Below, piece by piece: positions 1 to 7,554 of a stretch of DNA of 20,578 nt; positions within the stretch are counted from its first letter, which is position 1; every line of letters begins with the position of its first letter. Under the pieces are notes generated by a model. That model saw only the letters and a program-made list of their open reading frames with translations. It did not search any database and had not been told where the DNA came from. The stretch is taken from the NCBI GenBank assembly GCA_964636685.1, contig CAZWUK010000040.1, forward strand, positions 1 through 20,578, read 5' to 3'. Made by a program: the position numbers and the translations under genes. The stretch comes from CAZWUK01 sp964636685 (lineage in GTDB: Bacteria > Bacillota > Clostridia > Christensenellales > CAG-138).

Positions 1-32
1 TTTTGCAACGACTTGGCTCCGTTTTCGTCTTC

Positions 33-94
33 GGCTGTTTTGCTACAGCCCCTTTGTTTTGTATCGAAGTTTTTTGCGGCATTACCGCATTTTT
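33..94 (+). terminator. Two small hairpins with T tracts downstream of the first operon
   Basis: Two hairpins lie beyond the stop codon of the minus-strand operon. The first pairs GGCTGT (33-38) with ACAGCC (45-50) and is followed by CCTTTGTTTT. The second pairs TGCGG (75-79) with CCGCA (85-89) and is followed by TTTTT. The T tracts are on the plus-strand side, so they would best stop a convergent plus-strand gene lying before the window. Whether they also end the minus-strand operon is uncertain. The stems are short. Confidence 0.3.
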
Positions 95-101
95 AAGAAA
101 A

Positions 102-812
102 TCAGATAAAGAATCTGCGCCGGATCTGCTCCTTAAACTCCGTGCGGCGATTGAGCAAAAAGCAAATGCAGCTCAGCACCACGCAGGGAATGAGCGCATA
201 CGCCGACCACCACGACACCGTGATATTGCCATTATAGGAATCGATGAACAATTCCACCAGCACCACGAAAATACCGATGGCAATGAGCGAAAAACCCGTG
301 CGCAGTAAAACGCCCAGCCGTCTGTTTGCGGGCAGCAGCAGCGAAAGCCCCGCGAGCAGCAGCGTCGCCGCAAGGCTGATGGGCATGGCCAGGCGCAAAA
401 ACCAGTCGCCTCCGCCCAGATACTCGATCAGCAGCAGATACAAAAGCGCCGCCATGCCGTCAATCAAAAGGCACCAGACAAGCTTTGGCTGCTTTTTGAA
501 CAAAAACGGAAAAACGCCCCACACGAACAGCATTGCGCATGCGCCGGAAACGTAAGCAGACCACGAAAGCCCGCCGCCCGTGATCGCGTCCGTAAACAGG
601 CAGACCGCCACGGGCACCAGCAGGATCAGCGCAACAAGCCCCGCGGCATATCGCCGGTCGATCCGAGACTGGAGCGTCTCCAGATGCTGCGGGTAGGGAT
701 GCGGAACGTTTTCCTTCCTCGGCTCTGCGGGGTTGACGACCGGTACGCCGCACAAGGGGCACTTTTCTTCGCTCGCGGCAAGCTCTACGCCGCAATTGAC
801 ACAATAAGACAT
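102..812 (-). CDS. Zinc-ribbon multi-pass membrane protein (DUF6320-like)
   Basis: This 236-residue protein starts with a zinc ribbon (C4-x2-C7 and C18-x2-C21). A polar linker rich in Pro and charged residues follows, then about six hydrophobic segments at roughly 58-75, 84-103, 110-131, 139-160, 166-190 and 202-220. It ends in a basic tail. This layout resembles the DUF6320 family of Firmicutes; that assignment is from memory. The start chosen at 812 has AGAGGTGG a few bases upstream and begins one base after the stop codon of the acyltransferase gene, so the two are probably translationally coupled. An upstream in-frame start at 863 would lie inside the preceding gene and adds an unlikely basic extension. 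It is the last gene of the operon. Its biochemical function is unknown; it may be a membrane partner of the acyltransferase and hydrolase. Confidence 0.75.
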   Translation of the reverse strand: MSYCVNCGVELAASEEKCPLCGVPVVNPAEPRKENVPHPYPQHLETLQSRIDRRYAAGLVALILLVPVAVCLFTDAITGGGLSWSAYVSGACAMLFVWGVFPFLFKKQPKLVWCLLIDGMAALLYLLLIEYLGGGDWFLRLAMPISLAATLLLAGLSLLLPANRRLGVLLRTGFSLIAIGIFVVLVELFIDSYNGNITVSWWSAYALIPCVVLSCICFLLNRRTEFKEQIRRRFFI

Positions 813-813
813 A

Positions 814-2094
814 TTACCACCTCTGATTGCTTTCCACTTTGACCGGGACGCCGAGCTTGACAAGCCGTGTAAAAAATTCCCGTTCCACCACCGGCTCTAC
901 CAATGTGCGGGTGAAGTTGATCCGGAGCGTTCCGCCATAGCTCAGCGCCGCCACCGCGACGCGGTTTCTCGACAGGGGGCCTAAGATAAATTCCATGCGC
1001 GTCACGTACTTTGCCATCTCCTCGGGCAGCTTGGTGTTGCCGAGGTTGGAAAAGCACGTGGAGGATTTCCGATCGCCGACCGCGTTAAAGACGATGCGCA
1101 TCACGGGGTTTTTCAAAAACAGCGGCGCCAAACGCAGTATCTTATTCTGCTCGGATTTCACATTGGTCGTAATCTTTGCGCTGAGCGCCTTTTTTGTGAC
1201 CTCCAGACCCATGAAATGATGCACGTCCGAAAGGATCTCGTCAAAGGTATAGCTGCCACAGCGTGGATCAACGCCCGGGTTGACGTAGTTTGCAAAATTG
1301 CGCAGCGTCTTGCTCGGGAAAAACGCGCGCAGATTCACCGGCACCGTGATCTTGACCGGTTTTTGGCGCTTGCGCCGGATCACCGTGCGCGACTGGATCG
1401 CCACGATCGACTCGATCAAGACCGCCGTCAGGTATTCCGTGAGCGTTACGTTTTTTTCGTGCGCTTTTTCCAGGATCGTCTTGGCCGGAATGGAACCGGT
1501 CACGATGTGCACAAAATGATCCGGCTCCACCGCGCCGGGAATGCGGAAGGAATCCTCCTCGCTTCTCGATTTGGTAAAGCTCCCCACGTTTTCCATAAAG
1601 CCGTCCGCCATCTCATCGGGCGTTGCCGCTTCGTCGCAGTCAAAGACTCCGTCGGTCGCGGGGATTCGAATTCGGTATTTCAAGCGCAGATACTCCGCCA
1701 CCAGCGTCTTTAAAAACAGCAAGCCACCGGTGCCGTCGGTCAATACGTGGAATATCTCCACGGCGATGCGGTTTTCATAGTACCGCACGCGAAAGCTGAA
1801 GCCGCCGTTTTCCCGCGGTCGCATGCAGATACACGGGTTCCCGACGTCCAGCTCCACCTTGGGCATGTCGTCGCTGTCCTCCAGATAGTACCAGAACATG
1901 CCGCGCTTGAGCTTATAGGAAAACACACCGAAGCGCTGTGCCGTGCGGCGCTGCGCCTCCTCCAAAATGACCGGATCGACGGGTTCCGTGAGCGTTGCGG
2001 ACAGGCGAAACAGCGCCGCCCAGCCCCGCCGCTGCGCCGCCGGATAAATTTTTGCCGCGTTATCCAGCCGCGTCCAGCGTCTCGGCTTCATCAT
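814..2094 (-). CDS. Condensation-fold acyltransferase (alcohol acetyltransferase-like)
   Basis: The 426-residue product carries the H-x-x-x-D-G motif of the chloramphenicol acetyltransferase/condensation-domain fold at H116-V-L-T-D120-G121, within FHVLTDGTGG. That His is the general base in this superfamily. The remaining sequence resembles stand-alone proteins annotated as alcohol acetyltransferase, which transfer an acyl group to an alcohol or amine; the substrates here cannot be read. No carrier-protein domain is visible. The start at 2094 gives a 4-base overlap with the stop of the upstream hydrolase gene and has GGAGAG about 8 bases before it. A second ATG follows immediately, so the start could be one codon later. 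The gene is the third in the operon and nearly abuts the membrane-protein gene. Pairing with an esterase-type hydrolase suggests that one makes and the other cleaves an ester, which is inference. Confidence 0.72.
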   Translation of the reverse strand: MMKPRRWTRLDNAAKIYPAAQRRGWAALFRLSATLTEPVDPVILEEAQRRTAQRFGVFSYKLKRGMFWYYLEDSDDMPKVELDVGNPCICMRPRENGGFSFRVRYYENRIAVEIFHVLTDGTGGLLFLKTLVAEYLRLKYRIRIPATDGVFDCDEAATPDEMADGFMENVGSFTKSRSEEDSFRIPGAVEPDHFVHIVTGSIPAKTILEKAHEKNVTLTEYLTAVLIESIVAIQSRTVIRRKRQKPVKITVPVNLRAFFPSKTLRNFANYVNPGVDPRCGSYTFDEILSDVHHFMGLEVTKKALSAKITTNVKSEQNKILRLAPLFLKNPVMRIVFNAVGDRKSSTCFSNLGNTKLPEEMAKYVTRMEFILGPLSRNRVAVAALSYGGTLRINFTRTLVEPVVEREFFTRLVKLGVPVKVESNQRW

Positions 2095-2984
2095 AAGCAA
2101 ATCTCTCCAATAAACGATACGATTCTTGCCATCGCCTGCTCCGACTCCGGCATGGGATAGAGGACGTAGACATGCCACAGTCCCGCTTCAATATGCAGCT
2201 CGCAGCGCGCACCGCCCTCCTCAAGCTTGGAGGCCAGCATCTCGGAATCCGAACGCAGAATTTCATCTCCGCCCACATAGATCAGGGACGGCGGGAAGCC
2301 CGTCAGGTCGCCAAATATCGGCGATACCAGCGGATTTGCTTCTTCACCCGGCGCATAGCAGTCGGCAAAGTGTTTGAGCGACTCGGTGGACAGGGACGGG
2401 TCGGCGTCGCGGTTCTCCGTATGTGTTTCACCCGAAAGCGTCAGATCTGTCCACGGCGACAGGGCGATAAAGCCCGCCGGCAGCGCCATGCCCTCCTGCC
2501 GCAGCTTGAGCGCCAGCGCGTAGATCAGCCCGCCGCCCGCGGATTCGCCGCAGAAAATGATATTCTCCGCGCGTTTGCCGTGCTCCAGTAAATAGCAATA
2601 CGCGGCATACGCGTCCTCCACCGCCGCGGGGAACGGATTCTCCGGCGCAAGGCGGTACGCAGCGCACAGCACGGACACGCCCGCCGCCGACGCGAGCACA
2701 CAGCCAAACCCTTTTGCATATTCAATGCTGCCCGCCGTATACCCGCCGCCGTGCAGATACAAAATTACCCGGTCGTCGTAAGCGCTCTCCACGGGCGTAA
2801 TCAAGCATGCCTGAAAGTTTTCAAACGGCACGTTATAAAACGATACCTTCTCCTGCTGTACGGTTGATGCAAACTTTCCCAGCCGATCCTGCGCCTTGCG
2901 GGAGGTTTTGATGCTGGAGTTGGTAATGATGGGTTTGAGCCGGATCATCTGCTTTTTCAAGCGCTCCGCCATTGGGCTGGCCAT
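2091..2984 (-). CDS. Alpha/beta hydrolase, hormone-sensitive-lipase type esterase
   Basis: This 297-residue protein has the full signature of the HSL (Aes-like) esterase group. The oxyanion-hole motif HGGG is at 78-81, the nucleophile elbow G146-E147-S148-A-G holds Ser148, the acid is probably D240 in VGGDE, and the catalytic His is H271 in GLWHVYV. No signal peptide is seen, so it should be cytoplasmic and act on small acyl esters. The start at 2984 is preceded by AAGGAA. Only 27 bases separate it from the YwlG-like gene, and its stop overlaps the start of the acyltransferase gene, so it belongs to a tight operon. The natural substrate is unknown. Confidence is high for the family and low for any specific reaction. 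Confidence 0.88.
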   Translation of the reverse strand: MASPMAERLKKQMIRLKPIITNSSIKTSRKAQDRLGKFASTVQQEKVSFYNVPFENFQACLITPVESAYDDRVILYLHGGGYTAGSIEYAKGFGCVLASAAGVSVLCAAYRLAPENPFPAAVEDAYAAYCYLLEHGKRAENIIFCGESAGGGLIYALALKLRQEGMALPAGFIALSPWTDLTLSGETHTENRDADPSLSTESLKHFADCYAPGEEANPLVSPIFGDLTGFPPSLIYVGGDEILRSDSEMLASKLEEGGARCELHIEAGLWHVYVLYPMPESEQAMARIVSFIGEICL

Positions 2985-3011
2985 AATCTCTCGTTCCTTC
3001 CTTTTTCGGTA

Positions 3012-3578
3012 TCAGTGGCTGTCGCAGGCCGCGTCATAATGCGCTCTCGGCCCGCCGACATACTTGGGACGCACGCGGGCAAGCACCAGATTTGCTTCCC
3101 CGATCCGGCGCTGTGCGGAATGGATGGGCACGACCACCGGACGCAGGTGCATCCCGATGAGCGTATCGCCGATATCCATGCCGAGCGTCGCCTGCATATT
3201 GAGGTTCTCGACCATCACATGATCGTCAAACCGTTTTGCCGCCTCGGTGGCAAACGCGCCGCCCGCATGCAGCCACGGTTCCACCCAGACCTGTGTGAGC
3301 CCATAGCGCTCCATACATGTCCGCTCGACCACAACGCTGCGGTTAATGTGCTCGCAGCCCTGCACCGCAAGGTACAGGCCGCGCTGCTTTACAATCGGCA
3401 GAATCCCGTCCATGAGCGCTTTTGCAACGTCCTCGTTGGAAGCCGAGCCGATACGCTGTCCCATCACCTCGCTGGTCGAGCAGCCGACCACCAGAATTTC
3501 TCCCGCGTGGGGCTTGGCCGCTTCGAGCAATATCTCCATGGCGGAAACCGCCTCGTTCTTGATTTTTTCCATATCCAT
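3012..3578 (-). CDS. YwlG-like protein, TIGR01440/UPF0340 family
   Basis: The 188-residue product matches the conserved UPF0340 (YwlG, TIGR01440) family of Firmicutes, whose biochemical role is not established. Recognisable family stretches are VVGCSTSEVMG near the N-terminus, AVQGCEHINRS in the middle, and a C-terminal segment ending in VRPKYVGGPRAHYD. The start at 3578 was preferred because AAAGGAA lies at a proper distance. The ATG nine bases upstream (3587) would sit only two bases from that site, and the one at 3614 lies inside the promoter. A good extended -10 element lies just upstream at 3613-3621. It is the first gene of the minus-strand operon that continues with the hydrolase, acyltransferase and membrane protein. 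A functional link to those genes is not obvious. Confidence 0.85.
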   Translation of the reverse strand: MDMEKIKNEAVSAMEILLEAAKPHAGEILVVGCSTSEVMGQRIGSASNEDVAKALMDGILPIVKQRGLYLAVQGCEHINRSVVVERTCMERYGLTQVWVEPWLHAGGAFATEAAKRFDDHVMVENLNMQATLGMDIGDTLIGMHLRPVVVPIHSAQRRIGEANLVLARVRPKYVGGPRAHYDAACDSH

Positions 3579-3612
3579 ATGGGTCATTTCCTTTCTTTTC
3601 CGTTCGCACGCC

Positions 3613-3621
3613 ATTATATCA
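3613..3621 (-). promoter_or_regulatory. Extended -10 promoter of the YwlG-like operon
   Basis: Read on the minus strand the sequence is TGATATAAT: a perfect TATAAT -10 (3613-3618) preceded by the TG of an extended -10. No TTGACA-like -35 is visible at 16-18 bp, as is common for extended -10 promoters. The predicted start near 3606 gives a short leader of about 28 bases containing AAAGGAA. Confidence 0.6.
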
Positions 3622-3636
3622 CGGCACCCCGAAATA

Positions 3637-3645
3637 TGATATACT
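3637..3645 (+). promoter_or_regulatory. Extended -10 promoter of mutY
   Basis: TG-A-TATACT at 3637-3645 forms an extended -10 element. A transcription start 6-8 bases further on coincides with the mutY ATG at 3652. No -35 element was found. It is back to back with the minus-strand extended -10 at 3613-3621. Confidence 0.5.
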
Positions 3646-3651
3646 CATGCC

Positions 3652-4686
3652 ATGAATTTTATCGAACCGCTGCTCAATTGGTACCGAAAAAATGCCCGCG
3701 CTCTGCCGTGGCGCAAAACGCACGACGCCTACCGCATCTGGATCAGCGAGATCATGCTGCAACAGACCCGCGTAGAAGCCGTCAAGGGCTATTATGCGCG
3801 ATTTCTTGCCGCCTGCCCCGACGTTTATGCGCTTGCCGCCATCGACGATGACGCGCTCAACAAGCTCTGGGAGGGACTTGGCTACTATACCCGCGCCCGC
3901 AATCTCAAAAAAACGGCGCAGGTCGTGGTTTCCGAATTTGACGGCGTACTCCCCAAAAGCGATGAAGCGCTCTTGACCCTCCCGGGGATCGGCGCTTACA
4001 CCGCGGGCGCTGTTGCGTCGATTGCGTACAACATCCCCGTACCCGCCGTGGACGGCAACGTGCTGAGGGTCATGGCGCGGCTGTTTGACGACCCCGCGCC
4101 GATCGACGACGCGCATGTCAAGCAGCGCGTGCGGGACACGCTCCTTTTGCACATGCCAAAGGACTGCCCCGGCGCCTTCAATCAGGCGATGATGGAGCTT
4201 GGCGCGACGGTCTGCGTACCAAACGGCGCGCCGCACTGCGACGTCTGCCCCGTTTCCGCGTTCTGCCTTTCCAAACAAAACGGCACGCAAGACGCCCTGC
4301 CGGTCAAAAGCGCAAAAAAACCGCGAAGGATCGAAGAAAAGACCGTGTTTGTGCTGACTAAAAACGGCTGTCCCGTGGTCTGTCAGCGTCCCGATCGTGG
4401 GCTTTTGGCGTCTCTTTTTCAGCTGCCCGATACCGCTGGACGCCTTTCTCCCGAACAGATGGCGGCGTTTGTCGGCGACCGTGGCGGACATATCACAGGC
4501 GAAATTCGCATCTACGACCGTCGGCACATCTTCACGCATGTGGAGTGGCGTATGCGCGTTTTTTCGGCAGAGGCGTCTTTTTCCGTGCTGCCGGACGGCT
4601 GGCAATATCTCACCGAAAACCACGCGCTGCCCACGGCATACCGTATTTGCCTTGACGAACCCGAAGCAGCAGGAGGCGCGACATGA
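3652..4686 (+). CDS. mutY: A/G-specific adenine DNA glycosylase MutY
   Basis: MutY removes adenine mispaired with 8-oxoguanine in base-excision repair. The 344-residue protein shows catalytic Glu33 in SEIMLQQTR, the helix-hairpin-helix LPGIGAYTAGAV around 110-121, and catalytic Asp134 in AVDGNV. The 4Fe-4S ligands are C188, C196, C199 and C205 (spacing 7-2-5). A C-terminal NUDIX-like 8-oxoG recognition domain starts at about 228. Length is normal for the family. The ATG at 3652 is the only possible start, because an in-frame stop lies 15 bases upstream and the N-terminus matches the family. No Shine-Dalgarno sequence is visible, and an extended -10 ends seven bases before the ATG, which suggests a leaderless message. 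Its last four bases overlap the start of the XRE regulator gene. Confidence 0.95.
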   Translation: MNFIEPLLNWYRKNARALPWRKTHDAYRIWISEIMLQQTRVEAVKGYYARFLAACPDVYALAAIDDDALNKLWEGLGYYTRARNLKKTAQVVVSEFDGVLPKSDEALLTLPGIGAYTAGAVASIAYNIPVPAVDGNVLRVMARLFDDPAPIDDAHVKQRVRDTLLLHMPKDCPGAFNQAMMELGATVCVPNGAPHCDVCPVSAFCLSKQNGTQDALPVKSAKKPRRIEEKTVFVLTKNGCPVVCQRPDRGLLASLFQLPDTAGRLSPEQMAAFVGDRGGHITGEIRIYDRRHIFTHVEWRMRVFSAEASFSVLPDGWQYLTENHALPTAYRICLDEPEAAGGAT

Positions 4687-5846
4687 ATCCATCGTTTCCG
4701 GGGCTCTTGATCCGAAAGGAACGGCTTGTGCACAACTGGAGCCAGCAGGGACTGTGTCAAGGCGTCTGTACCGTCTCGTACCTGTCCAAGATCGAGCAGG
4801 GTAAGGCCGTGCCGGGCGACGACATTCTCACACTGCTGTTTTCGCGGCTCGGCGTCGTTTGGCAGACGGACGAAGCCGCGCAAAGGAAAGCCGCAAGGAT
4901 CGTGGATCAGGCATACGACGCGCTCTTTTCGGCCAATCCCGCGGCAGAGGAAACAGCAAAGCAGGCGCTTGACCACAGCTGGACGCTCTGCACGCAAGGG
5001 CCGTCGCTGCTTGACGCGCTGCTTCTCGGGCGCTATTATCTCGAGCGATCCGACCCGTTGCTGGCAGAATGCGAAGATCTGTTGGAGGGTCGGCAACGCA
5101 CGGTCTATTTGTATTTGGAGCAGCGGTTTTCGGAGCTGCTTTCCTATGATCCCTCCGCGTTTTCCTGTCTTGTCGTCGGCAACGACGCCTATGCAAACGG
5201 TCATTACACGCTTGCCACCGAGCTGTTGCAGCGCGGCTGCGACCTTGCCGCCCGCGACGGGCAACTCTATCTGATGCTCCATTGCCGCATGATTTTGGGC
5301 AACTGTTGCAGCGATCTTGGCGACTTTGAACGCATGCTCACCCATTACCGCGCGTCCATGCGAATGGCGGAGGCAGTCGGTCACGACGACTTTGCAGAGA
5401 GCATCCGCTATAACATCGCCGCCACCAATTTAGAGCGCGGCAACGTGCAGGAGGCGTATGCCTTCTTTTCTGAGCAGCCGGAAAAGAACGTCATGTCGCT
5501 GCACAAGTACGCCATCTGCTGCGAAAGGCTCGGAAAAATCGAGGAAGCGCACAAGGCGCTCGACGCGGTCGAGAATGCGCCTTGTCCCTATCCCGATCGC
5601 GCGCTTGCGCTCCAATTATGCGAGCTGATTCGCTTCCGGCTGACAAACAAGGACTATCTGCATTGCAGCGATTACGGCGACCTGCTGTTATCTTCCTTTT
5701 CCGAAATGCGCAGAACGCTGCCCGCCGGGTATGCCCGTTTTCACCTGCCGTGGGTCATTGCGTGGTACAAAGCGTCCCGGCAATATAAGCAGGCGTGTGA
5801 GCTTTTGCAGGAGTTTCCTGCCTATGGCATATTAAGTGTGTTTTAA
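4683..5846 (+). CDS. XRE-family transcriptional regulator with TPR-like C-terminal domain
   Basis: The 387-residue product starts with an XRE/Cro-type helix-turn-helix at about residues 8-60, including SYLSKIEQGKAVPG, the usual third-helix signature. The rest is helical repeat sequence that looks like tetratricopeptide repeats. This architecture is shared by Rgg/PlcR-like and related Firmicute regulators, some of which sense peptides; no ligand can be inferred here. AGGAGG precedes the ATG, which overlaps the mutY stop as ATGA, so the two are co-translated. The MFS transporter gene follows 88 bases downstream on the same strand, so it is a natural candidate target. An imperfect palindrome lies in that gap. 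Confidence 0.85.
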   Translation: MNPSFPGLLIRKERLVHNWSQQGLCQGVCTVSYLSKIEQGKAVPGDDILTLLFSRLGVVWQTDEAAQRKAARIVDQAYDALFSANPAAEETAKQALDHSWTLCTQGPSLLDALLLGRYYLERSDPLLAECEDLLEGRQRTVYLYLEQRFSELLSYDPSAFSCLVVGNDAYANGHYTLATELLQRGCDLAARDGQLYLMLHCRMILGNCCSDLGDFERMLTHYRASMRMAEAVGHDDFAESIRYNIAATNLERGNVQEAYAFFSEQPEKNVMSLHKYAICCERLGKIEEAHKALDAVENAPCPYPDRALALQLCELIRFRLTNKDYLHCSDYGDLLLSSFSEMRRTLPAGYARFHLPWVIAWYKASRQYKQACELLQEFPAYGILSVF

Positions 5847-5861
5847 CGCCGTATTCCTGCT

Positions 5862-5890
5862 CTGATTTTCCCAAAACAGCCGTCTATACT
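5862..5890 (+). promoter_or_regulatory. Possible promoter of the MFS transporter gene
   Basis: TATACT at 5885-5890 makes a good -10. The hexamer 17 bp upstream, CTGATT (5862-5867), is a poor -35. A start near 5897 would place the hairpin at 5899-5926 at the very 5' end of the message. Read-through from the upstream regulator gene is the alternative. Confidence 0.35.
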
Positions 5891-5898
5891 TTCTTCAG

Positions 5899-5926
5899 CT
5901 CCTGCCTTATCATCATAGGCAAGGAG
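5899..5926 (+). promoter_or_regulatory. Inverted repeat covering the ribosome site of the MFS gene
   Basis: CTCCT (5899-5903) pairs with AGGAG (5922-5926), GCC (5904-5906) with GGC (5918-5920), and TAT (5908-5910) with ATA (5915-5917). This leaves two single-base bulges and a CATC loop. The 3' arm is the Shine-Dalgarno AAGGAG of the transporter gene, so the RNA hairpin would hide it. As DNA it could equally be an operator for the upstream XRE regulator. Confidence 0.45.
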
Positions 5927-5934
5927 TTGATTTT

Positions 5935-7200
5935 ATGAAGCAGACACTTTGGACAAAGAACTTTTCCCTCGTTACCGCCGCGACAGTCCTTGGCGCAATG
6001 GGCGGCGTCGCGGGCGGTTTTGCGCTCTCGTTTCTCGTCTACGATGAGACGGGCAGCACGCTTGCCGCCGCGATCTTAATTGCCATACAGGTTATTCCCG
6101 GGTTCTTGATCCCGCTGCTCGCCGCGCCGCTGATGGATCGATTGCCGCGAAAACCGTTTCTGGTCGGCGGCGACATTGTCAACGGCGTGCTCTACGGGCT
6201 TGCGGGGCTGTATCTGTCGCGCAACGCGTTTTCCTATACGGGGTATCTGTTTTTCTCGCTGCTGCTGTCGAGTCTATCCGCGTTTGACAGCCTTGCCTAC
6301 AACAGCATCTACCCAAAGCTTATTCCCCTCGGCATGGAGGAAAAGGGCTACACCGTATCCTCCATGGTCTACCCCGTCATCATGGTCATCATGATGCCCG
6401 TCGCCGCCGTCTTGATGGACGCCATCGGCGTTGCCAATATTCTGCTTCTTCAGGCGGGGCTTTCGCTTGCCGCGGCGGCGATCGAGAGCCGTATCCGCAT
6501 CGCGGAGGAAAGCCGTATGGACGGCGAGCGATTCTCCTTTTCCATGTGGTGGAAGGATCTCAAGGAAGCAGCCGCCTATCTCAAAAAAGAGAAGGGGTTA
6601 TCGAGTATCTTCACCTATATGGCGGTGACAAACGGCGTGGGCAACGGCATCTCGCCCATCCTTGTGGCCTTTTTTCGCACCATGCCGGGCTTTACCGTGG
6701 CGATGTACTCGTTCTTTTCCGTGGCGGAGTTTGCGGGAAGAACCATTGGCGGCGTACTGCATTACCGTTTCAAGATTCCGGAAAAACGGCGCTTCTCCAT
6801 GGCGTTTCTCGTCTACCAGACCTATGAGGCAATGGACGCCATATTGCTGTTTTTGCCCTATCCCCTGATGCTCGTCAACCGCGCGATCTGCGGCTTTCTC
6901 GGCATCAACAGCGCGACGATGCGGCAGGCGGCGGTGCAGCGGTATCTGCCGGAGGAATTTCGCGCGCGCATCAACGCGTTTGACACGGTGATCTCGTCGG
7001 CGGCATACAGCGTGCTGAGCCTTGCCGTCGGCGCGCTGGGCGAGGTGCTGGATCTTCGGTTGTGCCTCACCGTATGCGGACTGTTTACTTCTGCGGTCTG
7101 CTGGGCAACCGTCTGGCGGCAAAGAGCGGCCGTACGCAAAATTTACAACCGCCCGGCGGCGCTTGCCGAGGAGAATACCGCCGAGGAGGCGTCGTGCTGA
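5935..7200 (+). CDS. Major facilitator superfamily transporter
   Basis: This 421-residue, very hydrophobic protein has the length and spacing of a 12-helix MFS permease. The first helices are at about 12-35 and 42-65, followed by a basic cytoplasmic loop (MDRLPRKP), the typical MFS loop 2-3 region. A charged central loop lies near 180-215, and the second half of helices follows. It resembles drug or small-molecule efflux members with short, featureless termini; the substrate cannot be read. AAGGAG lies 8 bases before the ATG. The gene follows an XRE regulator, an arrangement common for regulated efflux pumps. An 11-bp perfect hairpin at 7287-7320 lies downstream and may end the transcript. 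Confidence 0.88.
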   Translation: MKQTLWTKNFSLVTAATVLGAMGGVAGGFALSFLVYDETGSTLAAAILIAIQVIPGFLIPLLAAPLMDRLPRKPFLVGGDIVNGVLYGLAGLYLSRNAFSYTGYLFFSLLLSSLSAFDSLAYNSIYPKLIPLGMEEKGYTVSSMVYPVIMVIMMPVAAVLMDAIGVANILLLQAGLSLAAAAIESRIRIAEESRMDGERFSFSMWWKDLKEAAAYLKKEKGLSSIFTYMAVTNGVGNGISPILVAFFRTMPGFTVAMYSFFSVAEFAGRTIGGVLHYRFKIPEKRRFSMAFLVYQTYEAMDAILLFLPYPLMLVNRAICGFLGINSATMRQAAVQRYLPEEFRARINAFDTVISSAAYSVLSLAVGALGEVLDLRLCLTVCGLFTSAVCWATVWRQRAAVRKIYNRPAALAEENTAEEASC

Positions 7201-7286
7201 CAAGGCGTCTGCATATACGTACGCTTGCCTTTTTTTGCACGCGATAAAAGCGTCATTTTTCGAAATCGGACGCTTCAGACCATCGA

Positions 7287-7325
7287 CAAAGCCCCTGATT
7301 CAAACGAAGCAGGGGCTTTGGTTTT
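7287..7325 (+). terminator. Perfect 11-bp hairpin, probable terminator
   Basis: CAAAGCCCCTG (7287-7297) pairs perfectly with CAGGGGCTTTG (7310-7320), leaving a 12-base loop. GTTTT follows on the plus strand, so it can terminate the MFS transcript. On the minus strand it spans the stop codon of the transposase remnant and probably came in with that element. A smaller hairpin, AAGCGTC (7248-7254) with GACGCTT (7269-7275), precedes it. Confidence 0.6.
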
Positions 7326-7554
7326 GCTTAGCGAGCAAGGAGCGTAAAAGAGCAAAGGACTTGCGGCAGGTGATCTGCGCAAGCTTTTTCATGTTCTGGA
7401 CGGCGGCGTCAAAGGCTCGTTCAATCGTTTCCTTTCGCCAAGCGTAAAGCAATCCGCCTGTGGGCGCTTTCGAAAACGCCGTTGCGTCATCCGGATTATC
7501 TTGCCATACATGCCGCGTCAGCAGCCTTTGTGCAGACTTGTCGGAAACACATTG
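7300..7554 (-). pseudogene. Remnant of an IS1182-type transposase C-terminus
   Basis: Reading the minus strand from about 7554 to the stop at 7300-7302 gives an open 84-codon stretch with hallmarks of the C-terminal part of IS1182-like DDE transposases. It contains LLTRHVWQDNPDDA (family: TRHIWEDYLEQA), then YAWRKETIER (family: YAxRKETIERVFADAKEKHG), then AFDAAVQNMKKLA (family: LKFAAMNLKKLA). About 25-30 residues expected between the last two blocks are missing, so there is an in-frame internal deletion. There is no start codon and no N-terminal two thirds. It is a decayed insertion-sequence tail whose hairpin-rich end lies in 7240-7320. It accounts for most of the apparent non-coding gap after the MFS gene. 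Confidence 0.7.

Noticed and set aside
3..308. Plus-strand open frame at the window start
   Set aside because: Most of it is antisense to the zinc-ribbon membrane protein gene; the first part covers two hairpins and no family was recognised.
3619..4692. A 357-codon minus-strand frame opposite mutY
   Set aside because: mutY is certain from its catalytic and iron-sulfur residues; the antisense frame has no recognisable domain and no start signal.
4512..5384. A 290-codon minus-strand frame opposite the end of mutY and the XRE regulator
   Set aside because: It spans the junction of two real genes on the other strand and shows no family features.
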